This document shows, piece by piece, positions 41,366-52,224 of a DNA stretch of 64,000 bases; position 1 is the stretch's first letter; each line of letters opens with the position of its first letter. The notes below the pieces were generated by a model. That model had not been told where the DNA came from. It did not search any database and saw only the letters and a list, made by a program, of their open reading frames with translations. The position numbers and the translations under genes were made by a program. Origin of the DNA: Maylandia zebra (Eukaryota > Chordata > Actinopteri > Cichliformes > Cichlidae); assembly GCF_041146795.1 (NCBI RefSeq), contig NC_135180.1, positions 39,616,794-39,680,793 of the forward strand, read 5' to 3'.

Positions 41366-41664
41366 GATTGTTCTTTGGATTTAGAACAATTGACTGGTTC
41401 ATCTAAAAAACTTATTAAACTATCTTTTGTTATAGAAGTGAAAAATTAAATATGTTTAAAGTTGGAGTGAAATGGGCCATCATGCAACCTAAATATCAAC
41501 TACAAAGGAAGATAAGTGAGTGTAATAACACTGAAGAGTTTCATTTTCAGGCAAGTTAAAAAGTAAATAAAGGTTAGTTCAGAAATAAGTCACAAAAGAT
41601 TTGTGATGTGTGGTTTTGATCATTAGCCTGCTGTGCTTTGGCTCCTGTCCCAAGTGAGCTTAAA
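41366..41664. other. Upstream of OR4; no feature seen
   Basis: AT-rich 5' flank of OR4. No splice acceptor as clear as that of OR1/OR2 was noted. Confidence 0.35.
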
Positions 41665-41700
41665 CTCTACAGGCAGCTTCTTATAAAGCTGCCTGTAGAG
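41665..41700. repeat. Perfect 15-bp hairpin at a LINE junction
   Basis: ctctacaggcagctt (41665-41679), a 6-nt loop, then its exact complement aagctgcctgtagag (41686-41700). It is followed by a (GT)n/G-run and then LINE sequence. Confidence 0.85.
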
Positions 41701-41915
41701 AGGGGTGTGTGTGTGTGTGGGGGGGGGGCGTGTTCTGGCGAGCTTGCAGGACTGCTGACAGACATATTCAACCACGCTGTGGTACCAGCCTGCTTCAAAT
41801 CCTCCTCCATCGTCCCCATACCCCAAAACTCCAACCCATCAAGCCTCAACAACTACCACCCAGTAGCACTCACCCCCATCATCACTAAGTGCTTAGAGCA
41901 GCTGGTCCTAGCACA

Positions 41916-42937
41916 TAGGGCTGCCACGATTAGTCGACTAGTCACGATTACGTCGACTATCAAAATTGTCGACGACTGATTTAATAGTCGACGCGTCGTT
42001 TGAAGCTTTGTAAGATCACAAAAGACGCAGGAATAAGTAGCAGGATTTAAGAGTGTAATAACGGACTGAAACAGAAGATGGCAGCACTGCATGTACAAGG
42101 ATGCCAGCTACCGTTAAACCCCGAAGAAGAAGAAGAAGAAGAAGCAGCTGTGTCCCAGAATTCATAGCGCAGCCCAGCTCAGTTTCCAACAATGGCGGCA
42201 GCTAGTTAGTTTTAATATTACTCTTATTATTCTTTCTGGGTCACAAAATAAACGATTAACATATTTTCAGGCGAGAATGTAGCTGTGTAAACCTCAAATA
42301 TCTGCTCAGTTTATCAAGACACCGCATATTTTCAAAAGCGCTCCGACGTTTTCTGAGACGTCTGTTACCCACTAGCTCGATAGCTAGCCGGGAGCTAGGC
42401 TAACTAGAGCCGTGAGAACACCGGACTCCCGGCAAATCTTTTTCAAACCCACCGCCGTCTTTCGCTACTCAGGTTAAACATGATATATGAGTCACTTAGA
42501 TAACTTAACAATGTTATTGTTTGTTTTTTTTAGTATTTTATTTGTTCCTGAGTAAATCGGTTTGGCTGAGATTAAAGTTATCGTTTTTACACAGCTGAAT
42601 AAACCACAAGCAGACAGCTGATTATCAGAAGTGTGAGATGCTCCAGAGTTTACTCCGGTGTCCTGTTATATTTTAGATAGCAAGGAGTTTATTAAACTTC
42701 ACCGAAACAATCTGCAAATGTCATTAAACTTTAATAAACTATCATCTTGTCTTTATTTTTAGTTAGCACCTTAAACACTTAAAGCTGTAAGCTAATGATA
42801 GTTATATAAGAGCAGATGCTGCTGGTGCAATAAGCTGTACGTTGTACGTCCAATGGATGATGATCTGATTAGTCGACTAATCGCAAAAATAATCGGTGAC
42901 TAGTCGACTATCAAAATAATCGTTTGTGGCAGCCCGA
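41916..42937. mobile_element. hAT MITE (1,022 bp) with 8-bp target duplication
   Basis: ctagcaca at 41908-41915 and 42938-42945. Ends TAGGGCTGCCAC and GTGGCAGCCCGA are inverted, with one mismatch. Subterminal GTCGACTA words recur on both sides. The interior 42186-42394 is shared, inverted, with the TIR element at 30375. Includes (GAA)n at 42122-42145. No transposase. Confidence 0.92.
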
Positions 42938-43181
42938 CTAGCACACTTCAAATCCTTTCTCCCCCCCACTCTGGACCCCCACCAATTCGCATACCGTCAG
43001 AACAGGAGCACAGAGGATGCAGTCTCCATCGCACTGCACTCTGTCCTCTCACACCTGGACAACAACAACACCTACACCAGAATGCTGTTTATAGACTTCA
43101 GTTCAGCATTCAATACAATCCACCCCTCACAACTCATCAGGAGACTGACACACCTGGGCATCAGTTCCCTCATGTGCAAAT

Positions 43182-43511
43182 GTCTTTTTTGCGCTAGAAA
43201 AGTGCACATGTAAAACTGCGGTTTTAAGTGACGCGGTTGAAAAACAAGTTGGCAAAAAGTTGGTCTAGAGCCCTGCATTTGAGCCACATGTTCAAAAATG
43301 AGGAAAAGTTTAGTATGAAGTTTTAATAGTAGTAGTATAAGCTTTGCTCAGTAATTGAGCATTCCTGATGAACCTCTTTCTACACAATCATGTTTAACTA
43401 GTTCAGCCATGAGCTCATAACCCCCCCACCCCCCGCCCACACAGGAAAGACATTGAATAAAATATTTCTGGTGGCCTTCAGTAGATAAAGATGTGTGTCA
43501 TGAACCAACAG
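43182..43511. repeat. 330-bp templated insertion (copy of 34707-35036)
   Basis: Sits exactly between two copies of a 253-bp LINE/hAT-end segment (42930-43182 and 43509-43761; four differences seen). The junctions show 1 bp and 3 bp (cag) of microhomology. No target duplication or terminal repeats of its own. Confidence 0.95.
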
Positions 43512-44655
43512 CCCAACTAGCACACTTCAAATCCTTTCTTCCCCCCACTCTGGACCCCCACCAATTCGCATACCGTCAGAACAGGAGCACAGAGGATGCA
43601 GTCTCCATCGCACTGCACTCTGTCCTCTCACACCTGGACAACAACAACACCTACACCAGAATGCTGTTTATAGACTTCAGTTCAGCGTTCAATACAATCC
43701 ACCCCTCACAACTCATCAGGACACTGACACACCTGGGCATCAGTTCCCTCATGTGCAAATGGTTACTGGACTTCCTGACCAACCGCCCCCAACATGTCCG
43801 GCTGGATAACCGCTGCTCATCTACAATCACAATGAACACCGGTGTACCACAAGGCTGTGTGATGAGCCCTTTCCTCTACTCCCTCTTCACCCATGACTGC
43901 AGACCTGCTGATGGTTCCAACACCATCATTAAGTTTGCAGATGACACCACGGTGATTGGCCTCATCAGTGACAACGATGAGGCCGTCTACAGGGAGGAGG
44001 TGGATCGTCTGGCTGAGTGGTGCGACAGAAACAACCTGCTGCTTAACGCCGAGAAGACCAAGGAGCTCATCGTGGACTACAGGAGGAATGCGCACCCACA
44101 TCCACCCATCCACATTAAGGGGACGGCTGTGGAGCGTGTGAGCAGCTTCAAGTTCCTGGGAGTCCACATCTCCGAGGATCTCATCTGGACGACCAACTGC
44201 TCCAAGCTGGTCAAGAAGGCTCACCAGCGCCTCTTCTTCTTGAGGACTCTGAGGAAGAACCACCTGTCCTCAGACATCCTGGTGAACTTCTATCTCTGCA
44301 CCATCGAGAGCATCCTAACCAACTGTATAACAGTCTGGTACAGGAACTGCTCTGCCTCGGACCGGAAGGCATTGCAGAGGGTCGTGAAAACTGCCCAGCG
44401 CATCGCCGGAGCACCACTTCCTGCCACAAATGACATCTACAGGAAGCGGTGTCTGAAAAGGGCTGGGAAAATCATCAAAGACCCCAGTCACCCATCACAT
44501 GGACTCTTCACCCCCTGCCCTCTGGGAGGCGCTACAGGAGCCTCCGGACTAAGACCACCAGGTACTGGAACAGCTTCTTCCCCACAGCTGTCAGACTCCT
44601 GAACTCTGCCTCCTGTCATCTGACCCATGTTAACACATGCTAACAGTAGTTGGCA

Positions 44656-44848
44656 GTTGGCAGTAATGTTGTGTTTTACCAGTGAATGTTCAGCACTAAC
44701 TGCCGTGTGTTGTTTGTGATATTTTGAGAAAATAAATTCACTCAATGATGTGCTTTATTAGTCATTAGCCTAGACGCTAATTAGCGCTAGCTAACCGCTA
44801 ACGTTAGCTTGTTTCGTTCTGCTTTGCTTTGCATAGTAACAGGTCATA
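44656..44848 (+). mobile_element. BEL/Pao 5' LTR remnant
   Basis: Matches 54343-54543, the 3' part of the BEL 3' LTR, with about two substitutions and one 8-bp indel. It runs from gttggcagtaatgttg to gtaacaggtcata. Same orientation as the BEL coding parts that follow at 48.5-54 kb, so it is probably the 5' LTR of that element, cut at both ends. Confidence 0.75.
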
Positions 44849-44851
44849 GTA

Positions 44852-46549
44852 GCCGCCCGGCCTGAAGCCCAGTTAGCCGCCCGGCCTGAAGCCCAGTTAG
44901 CCGCCCGGCCTGAAGCCCAGTTAGCCGCCCGGCCTCAAGCTCAGTTAGCCGCCCGGTCGGTAGCCCTGTCGCCACCTCCACCACATTCAGCCTCACGACC
45001 CATAGCTCAGTCATTACCACAGCCAGACTTACTACAAACCATGTTACAATCCATAGCCCAGTCAATAGCTCAGTTGGTAGAAGACTCATCAGCCTTATTA
45101 TCAGCTCAGCCACCTATTCAGCCATCATCTTCACCAACTCCTCCGGTACAGCAAGCCATGACAGTTCAATCCATAAAGGACGGTTCAACAACTTCTTATT
45201 CTAAGCAGAGAGACAAACCTAATAACAATCCTGTAAAAATTCCTCAAGAGCTGGCCAGTTCTGAGACTGAGATGCACTCCAGGGCCTCCCCAGAGGCTGG
45301 GTTTTAGCCCTCAGCAGACTCTGGACCCCTGGAGGTTAAGAAGCGAGCTGAGGACTGCACCCGGCTGTCGCTGCCTGAGCTGAGTCAATGCTCGGTGCAG
45401 CTGCAGTCTGCTTTGTGTTTGCCAGAGGCCACCGTGCCTGCTGGTTCCGATCTGTCCCTGCCAGAGGCCCGTGTGCCTGCTGGTTCCGATCTGTCCCTGC
45501 CAGAGGCCCGTGTGCCTGCTGGTTCCGATCTGTTCCTGCCAGAGGCCCCCGCACCTGCTGGTTCTGTCCTGTGCCTGCCAGAGGTCCCCGCACCTGCTGG
45601 TTCTGTCCTGTGTGTTCCTGGGGCCCCTGTGCCCACTGGTTCAGTGACTGTCTCCGCTGGAGGGTTCGAGGGACCGCTCCGGCCTCCTGCCTCGTCAGCT
45701 GGAGGGCCCGACGAGCCCATCCAGCAACCTGCCTCGTCAGCTGGAGGGCCCGACGAGCCCGTCCAGCCCCAAGACTCGTCAGCTGGAGGTTCAGGAGAAC
45801 CTAGCCAGCTTCCTGCCTCGTCAGCTGGAGGGCCTGAGGAGCCCGTCCAGCCGCCAGCTGCAGCCTCTTCATCCTCGCCAGCTGCAGCCTCAGCCTCAGC
45901 TTCGCCGTCGCCTGGTCCAGCTTCACCCACGCCGTCGCCTGGTCCAGCTTCACCCACGCCGTCGCCTGGTCCAGCTTCACCCACGCCGTCGCCGGGTCCA
46001 GCTCCGGCTTCATCATCGCCGGGTCCAGCTCCGGCTTCATACTCGCCGGGTCCAGCTCCGGCTTCATCCTCGCCTGGTCCAGCCTCCGAGTCAGCTTCAC
46101 CTTCGCCTGGTCCAGCTTTAGCCACGTCTGGTCCAGCCTCCGCTTCAGCCTCTGCCTTGCCTGGTGCTGCGGGGGCCACGCAGCCTTTGGGTCCCAAAAT
46201 GCCGCCTCGACATCGGCGGTCATCTGCCAGGCCGCTTGTTGGGCATCATCGCCACTATGGACGACCTCCCGAATTGCGCCGCTACCTTCCGCGCGGCCGG
46301 CCTCCGGACTTGTGTCACCGCCGCCGTTGCCATCCGCACGGTCGGCCGCCTGAACTGTTTCCCCATCACCGCCGTTGCCATCCGCACGGTCGGCCGTCTG
46401 AACTGTTTCTCCATCGCCGCCGTTGCCGTCCGCACGGTCAGCCGCCTGAACTGTTTCCCCGTCGCCGCCGTTGCCGTCTGCACGGTCAGCCGCCTGAACT
46501 GTTTCCCCGTCGCCGCCACTGCCTTCCACATGGTCGGCCCCCGTAGATG
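44852..46549 (+). pseudogene. LTR element B: minisatellite-rich reading frame
   Basis: One frame is open from about 44852 to a stop at 46549, apart from a TAG at 45305. It is built of in-phase tandem repeats: 8-residue units of AARPEAQL type (24 bp, 44852-44970), 13-residue units LPEARVPAGSDLS (39 bp, 45420-45640), 13-residue units PASSAGGPDEPVQ (39 bp, 45685-45860), 9-residue units PGPASPTPS (27 bp, 45907-46090), then 16-residue units RRCHPHGRPPELFPHH (48 bp, 46315-46530). Proline-, serine- and alanine-rich, with a basic end. No protease, RT or integrase motif. It lies directly upstream of a polypurine tract and LTR. Function unknown; possibly a gag-like or purely structural frame of a non-autonomous element. 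Confidence 0.6.
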
Positions 46550-46689
46550 AACTGTTCTAGGCTCCTGAGTTGTCAGCCTCCGGGCCGGCCTCCTGAACTA
46601 TGTTTTGGGACCCTGTTCAGGGACTCCAGTGTGTGTTGTGTTTTGGACAATTGTTTTGGATCACTGGAGCTTGTTTTTTGTTTGGTTTT

Positions 46690-46784
46690 GGTCCCTCCGT
46701 CCTGGACCCCCCGCCGCCCGCCCTGGGTTGGTCGTCTGTTTTTGTTTTGGGCTGTCTGGAGCCAGCCCTTGGAGGGGGGGGTAC
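46690..46784 (+). mobile_element. LTR element B: 3' internal end and polypurine tract
   Basis: gtctggagccagcccttgga followed by ggaggggggggtac just before TGTCATGG. Closely matches 15650-15740 of element A. Confidence 0.75.
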
Positions 46785-48098
46785 TGTCATGGTCCTGGGT
46801 CGTTGACCCAGCGTTTTGTGTTTTGTGATTATTTTCCTCTGTTCTAGTTATTCTGTGTCCTCCCCTCTTGTGTCCGGTTTGGGTTCTAGATTTCCTGTTT
46901 TGTTCTGAAGGTCTCTGTCTGTCTGTCATTGTGTTCAGCTTGTCTCCTCCGCTCATCATGTGTATTGGGTTCAGCTGTTCTTCCCTCCTGTGTGTGATTA
47001 CCCGATTACCTTGTGTGTGTATATTTAGTGGGTGTCGGTCTGTGTTCGTTGTCGGCTCGTCTGCGTTCTATGGTGTTTCGTTCCTGTCTCTGCGTCTCTC
47101 TGCCCCACACACCTTTTGTATGCTCTCAGGTTTGTCATTTAGTTCTCCCAGTTTAGGTTTCTTCAGTTGTTTTCTCATGCTTCGTTGTCTGTTTCTGCCA
47201 CTGTCACCTGTAAATAAACCCTCACTCATATCATCACAGTGGTGCTGGGTGCCATCTCCAACAACGATGAGGCGGCCTACATGGATGAAGTGAAGAATCT
47301 GGCATCGTGGTGCCAGGACAACCACCTCCAGCTCAACGTCGGCAAGACCAAGGAGCTGGTGGTGGACTTCAGAAGCAGTCAGCACAGAGACTACAAGCCC
47401 ATTATCATCAATGGAGCTCCAGTGGAGAGGGTGCAGTCCTTCAAGTATCTCGGTGTCCACATCTCCTCAGACCTGACATGGGCTGCCCACATTCAGGTCC
47501 AGACCAAAAAGGCTAGGCAGCGCCTGTACCACCTACGACAACTGAGGAAGTTCAGGGTCTCTCCAGAGATCTTCAGGATTTTCTATACAGGCGCTGTGGA
47601 GAGCATCCTCACACAGAACATGACATCGTGGTTTGGGAACAGCTGTGTGAAGGACCAAAAAGCTCTCCAGAGAGTGATCCGTACAGCAGAACGCGGCTGC
47701 AGGATTGCTCTCCCCCCGCTTCAGGACACCTACACCAGGAGATGCCGGACTAGAGCAGATACTGAAGGACCCGTCCCATCCTAGCAACAAACTGTTCCAA
47801 CTTCTGCAATCTGGTAGAAGGTTCCGCATCTTCCGGGCAAGGACAGAGAGACTCAAGAGGAGCTTCTATCCCCAAGCCATCCGTGCCCTAAACACACACA
47901 CCCGCCCTCTCACATCATCTATAATTGACTGAGTCAGGACTCTTCCAGACACTAAACCAAGGCACAATGTACATTTCAATTCCTTTAATTTTAAATATGT
48001 TTATATTGTCTATCCTGTAAAATAGTCAGATGTCTATTCATATTAATGTACAGAATTCACCTGCTTGCTGCTACTACTGCACATTCACCCAATGTATA

Positions 48099-48133
<35 letters not shown>

Positions 48134-48339
48134 GTTCTTCCTCTACCCCCCCCCCCCCCCCCCCCAATTTTTGCACATGTCGAGGAGCGTGTCAGGCTAC
48201 ATTTCACTGTGTGTTATACTTGTATAACTATGCATGTGACAAATAAAGAACCTTGAACCTTGAACCATCAGTCGGCGGCCTGCATTTTGGGTCCTCCTTT
48301 TCCTCCAACACCACATGGCTCACCCCGCCAGCCGTGACA
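46785..48339 (+). mobile_element. LTR of element B, split by a LINE
   Basis: Begins TGTCATGGTCCTGGG and ends CCAGCCGTGACA (48339). 46785-47238 and 48267-48339 are LTR; between them lies a CR1-like LINE. AATAAACCC near 47213 is a likely poly(A) signal. The LTR end then abuts BEL internal sequence. Confidence 0.75.
47239..48266 (+). pseudogene. 5'-truncated CR1-like LINE, RT C-terminus and tail
   Basis: Reads ISNNDEAAYMDEVKNLASWC, LNVGKTKELVVDF, VQSFKYLGVHISSDLTWAAH and ESILTQNMTSWFGN. After a frame change near 47750 it reads ILKDPSHPSNKLFQLLQSGR. The catalytic FADD block is not included. The 3'UTR has (TA)n at about 48101-48130 and a C-run at 48148-48165, and ends tgtgacaaataaagaaccttg with an (AACCTTG)n repeat. 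Confidence 0.82.
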
Positions 48340-48978
48340 CTTAACACTTTACACCGATAAAACAGTGTGACATCAGTCCAATCCCCGATCCAGCCACTTC
48401 ACCTCAATATGTCCCACAGGTAAATCAACAGGACATCAAATATGAGATTGGCAGCCATCTGACACCAGCTGCTGATACCCAAGAAAAATGTGGCCAAAGG
48501 TATGTAAGTACCACACCTCAACCTATGAGCTTTTCCCCTTACACTCCACCTTTCCAGCCAACGCAATTCAACAACGGGAACAGTGACTTTGCTAATCTCG
48601 CTAAGTTTCTGGCAAAAAGAGAATTGGTGGCAGATGGCCTGACAAAGTTTACAGACAGAGCAGAGGACTACTGGGCATGGAGAGCTTCTTTCTGTAACGC
48701 TATTGAAGGGTTAACCTTAAAGCCTAGCGAACAGTTAGATTTGCTCACCCGGTGGCTTGGAGAAGAGTCGTCTAAGCATGCCAAACGTATACGCTCTGTC
48801 CATCTCAACAATCCAGCAGAGGGCCTACGTCGAGTTTGGACACGGCTACAAGAATGTTATGGTACCCCAGAGGCTATTGAGAAGTCGCTCCTTGACAGAC
48901 TTGAACGCTTTCCTAGAGTGTCAAACAAAGACCCCCAGAATCTCAGAGAACTTGGCGACCTGCTTTCTGAAATTGGTA
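48340..48978 (+). pseudogene. BEL/Pao gag, part 1
   Basis: Frame from 48525: FAKFL-type start (NLAKFLAKRELVADGLTKFT), then DRAEDYWAWRASFCNAIEGL, EQLDLLTRWLGEESSKHAKR and RVWTRLQECYGTPEAIEKSL, a capsid-like domain typical of BEL/Pao gag. It stops at about 48975 where a SINE is inserted (SEIGKW then stop). 48340-48524 is probably the leader of the element. Confidence 0.8.
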
Positions 48979-49292
48979 AATGGTAAATGGCCTGTATTTA
49001 TATAGCGCTTTACTAGTCCCTAAGGACCCCAAAGCGCTTTACATATCCAGTCATCCACACATTCACACACTGGTGATGGCAGCTACATTGTAGCCACAGC
49101 CACCCTGGGGTGCACTGACAGAGGCGAGGCTGCCGGACACTGGCGCCACCGGGCCCTCTGACCACCACCAGTAGGCAACGGGTGAAGTGTCTTGCCCAAG
49201 GACACAACGACCGAGACTGTCCAAGCCGGGGCTCGAACCGGCAACCTTCCGATTACAAGGCAAACTCCCAACTCTTGAGCCACGATCGCCCC
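48976..49292 (-). mobile_element. tRNA-derived SINE, copy 3, in BEL gag
   Basis: Same SINE family: tail atggtaaatggcctgtattt on the left; box B ggttcgagccccgg and box A on the right, minus strand. It interrupts the gag frame. The target duplication is not clear. Confidence 0.82.
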
Positions 49293-49867
49293 CACATTGA
49301 TGCAGCCAAATCAGACGGCTCTTTACCTGGGTTAGTGTATTTGGACACATCAAGGGGCATTGCCCCGATATTTGATAAGTTGCCAACAAATCTTCAAGAC
49401 AGGTGGATGTCAGTGGGGACTAAATACAAGCAGAGACATGATGTATATTTCCCTCCATTCTCATTCTTCTGTCGCTTCATACAAGATGAAGCGAAAATGA
49501 GAAATGACCCCAGTTTTAGGTCTACTGTATCAAGTCCCACATCCTATCCCACAACTCACGACAACCACTATACAAGATTTATCAAGTCAAGACCGCCTGT
49601 TGCCGTCCACAAAACAGAGGTAAACAAAACTCACAAACCAAGCTTAGGCAGCATGAGTGAGTTCACAAACAAACTGTGTCCCATCCACAATAAACCACAC
49701 CCGTTAAAGAAGTGTAGAGGTTTCAGAGAAAAGACACTAGATGAGCGTAAGGCATACCTCAGAGAACACAACATCTGTTTTAGGTGCTGCGATTCCTCAG
49801 CTCACCAAGCTAAAGACTGTAAGGAAGAGATTACTTGCTTAGAGTGCAACTGCAACAAACACGTTGC
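49293..49867 (+). pseudogene. BEL/Pao gag, part 2, with zinc knuckles
   Basis: Reads LPTNLQDRWMSVGTKYKQRH and FCRFIQDEAKMRNDPSF. The nucleocapsid part has CPIHNKPHPLKKCRGFREKT and CFRCCDSSAHQAKDCKEEIT, with further cysteines in CLECN: knuckle-like C/H clusters found in BEL gag. Broken by a second SINE at 49868. Confidence 0.8.
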
Positions 49868-50033
49868 CTCTGTTAATGCGCCCCAGGGCAGCTGTGGCTA
49901 CAACGTAGCTTGCCATTGCCAGTGTGTGAATGTGTGTGTGAATGGGTGAATGACTGAATGTAGTGTAAAGCACTTTGGGGTCCTTAGGGACTGAGTAAAG
50001 CGCTATACAAATGCAGGCCATTTACCATTTATT
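49868..50033 (+). mobile_element. tRNA-derived SINE, copy 4, 5' truncated
   Basis: acgttgc at 49861-49867 and 50034-50040 forms a 7-bp target duplication. The body lacks the tRNA head and runs from gcgccccagggcagctgtgg to ggccatttaccattt. Opposite in orientation to copy 3. Confidence 0.82.
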
Positions 50034-51425
50034 ACGTTGCAGCGCTGCATGCAGGTCCAGCTCCATGGACACAAAACACAAAAGCTCAAAACATTGCCCC
50101 ATACCAGGACAGGCAGGAGCATGGCGGAGAGAGTAGCCTAGACTTGAAGACTAGCTCAGCATGCACTCAAGTTTGTGGGGACTTAGGTGGGGGGCATTCC
50201 TGCTCCAAAATATGTCAAGCCTACATTTATCCAAAGGGGCATTCAGACAAAAAGGTCAAGGTTTACGCTATCATAGATGACCAGAGCAATAGGTCATTAG
50301 CGAAGTCAAATCTTTTCGACACCTTTGGCATCCCAATGAGCAACCTAGCGCCATACACACTTAAGACATGTACAGGGGTTTCCACCACAAATGGCCGCTT
50401 AGCTGAGAACCTCTTTATACAGTCTGTTGATGGCCAGTTCAGCTCTCCTCTGCCTTCTTTGCTCGAGTGTGACTCACTCCCAGACAACAAGAATGAAATC
50501 CCAACGCAAGAGATTGCTCTAGCCCATCCACACCTCAAACACCTAGCAGATCATATGCAGCCCCTAGACCCTGAGATTATGTTGCTGTTAGGCCGAGACA
50601 TAATACAAGTGCACAAAGTGTATGAACGAGTGAATGTATGCCTAGGAGGAGCCCATAAGCCAGCCATCATAGGCACATACAGAACGAGTGTTCTAGAGAA
50701 CGGGCGTCCAAGTCTCCTAACACCCTGTCAAAACAGCTTTCATGTCAAAGAGCAGTCACACAACAAATCCTGGGACACTCACAATTCATGTCAAATAGGG
50801 AAACACATATTCCAGCAAAGTGAAAAGGACGAAGAGCTAGCCCCTTCCCTTGAGGACCAAGCCTTTCTGGAAATTATGGAAAGAGACTTTTACCAAGACG
50901 ATGCAAATAGCTGGACAGCTCCACTTCCTTTCTGTACACTGAGAGCCCGCCTCCCAAACAACAGAAATCAAGCACTCAGCCGCTTAGAGTCGTTGCGCCG
51001 CACATTAAATAAACGCGCTGAGATGGAGAGACATTTTATGGATTTTATGCAGGGGTTGTTTGACAGGGATCACACCGAACCAGCACCAGCTCTCGAAGAA
51101 GGAGAAGAATGCTGGTATCTGCCCTTCTTTGGCGTTTATCACCCGCAGAAGCCCAGGAACATCAAGGTGGTATTTGACTCGAGTGCTAAGTTTCAGGGAG
51201 TGTCCTTAAATGATGTGCTGCTCAAAGGTCCAAATATGAATAACAGTCTGATTGGGGTGCTCATCTGTTTCAGAGAAGAAACGGTGGCTGTCACAGCGGA
51301 CATACAACAAATGTTCCACTGCTTTCAGGTGCGAGAAGACCACAGGAACTTCCTCCGGTTCCTTTGGTACCGCAACAATGACCCAAGAGAGCCAGTTTTC
51401 GAGTACAGAATGAAAGTGCATGTGT
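50034..51425 (+). pseudogene. BEL/Pao protease and RT N-terminal half
   Basis: Open for 459 codons from 50144. Protease: VYAIIDDQSNRSLAKSNLFD, with Asp in the DDQSN position that BEL elements use as active site. RT: LEDQAFLEIMERDFYQDDAN is the linker, then PRNIKVVFDSSAKFQGVSLN and VAVTADIQQMFHCFQVREDH (catalytic motif A). The frame leaves BEL at about 51425 (FEYRMKVHVF) because an LTR is inserted. Motif B is lost at the insertion, and the YVDD motif follows at 52325. Confidence 0.85.
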
Positions 51426-51738
51426 TCTGTGTTTTAGAAAGAATAAGTTGCAGGCTGACAGGAAGTTGCAGAGAGTTTGCAGAAGGGAAAGCAGAAGTGA
51501 AAGCAGAGTCTAAGTTATTCTGAGCAGGTTAGACGAGGCTATTTGAATTACTAGGTTATTCAAATTGTCTGTTATACTTTTATATTCTTTTACTAAGCCC
51601 TTAGTAGAGGTTCTTGATTAAAACATTTATTCAACATAGTACATGTAGTTTCAGTTAGGTTATTACACATAAGGATGAGCCTCTGGTCTGGTAAAAGGTC
51701 AGAAGTGCAACGGGTGAGATGAGACAGCATTTGAGGAC

Positions 51739-51805
<67 letters not shown>

Positions 51806-52224
51806 AGTTAGAGAGAATCATTTATAGGTGGAAGTTTAATCATGTTTTCTTGGGGTTGCAAAAAGAGCAGTTTGTCACAGAACTGCTGCTGAGGTGTCAA
51901 GATGACAAGAGAGCATCCAGCAGTGACAGGAAGTACCGGCCATGAAGATAGAAGACAACATTCTTTTAAACTGTGTTAAAAGTCATTGTGGTTTTGATTT
52001 GACGTATGTATATATTCTGTCTGTGACGTATGAAGGGGCGTCGTTAATTCAAACCCTGATGCTATAAAAATCTGTGTATGCTTTGATTAAGTCGAAGATT
52101 AATTCCTGTCTACATACAGAATGGTCTTCCCACGCGTGTATTCATTAAAATCAATTGTTTGACCAAGATCTTCTGGAACTGGTTGTTTGTACTCTCCTTC
52201 CTCAATTATGTGAACCTTAACAAG
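51426..52224 (+). mobile_element. Solo ERV-like LTR inserted in BEL RT
   Basis: Non-coding insert between RT motifs A and C of the BEL element. Contains a (CA)n microsatellite (51740-51802), a TATA-like ctataaaaat (52061), a poly(A)-type cattaaaatc (52143) and an end ccttaaca. Related by layout and words to 14900-15215. Exact ends and target duplication are unsure. It is an old, non-coding relic. Confidence 0.6.

Larger units (their letters stand above)
41735..44650 (+). pseudogene. CR1-like LINE RT, interrupted and internally duplicated
   Basis: Part 1 (41735-41915): [35 protein letters not shown] and YHPVALTPIITKCLEQLVLA; four residues are missing after IFN compared with the copy at 28.1 kb. 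Part 2 (42938-43182) and part 3 (43512-44650) both carry [20 protein letters not shown] and [19 protein letters not shown] (motif A). Only part 3 goes on to [20 protein letters not shown] (motif B) and [16 protein letters not shown] (motif C). A frame change near 44510 separates the last block ([20 protein letters not shown]). Interrupted by a hAT element and by a 330-bp filler. Confidence 0.88.

Noticed and set aside
45385-46529. Antisense ORFs of 242 and 270 codons opposite element B
   Set aside because: Mirror images of the in-phase minisatellites. The plus frame ends next to the polypurine tract and LTR and is the more plausible one.
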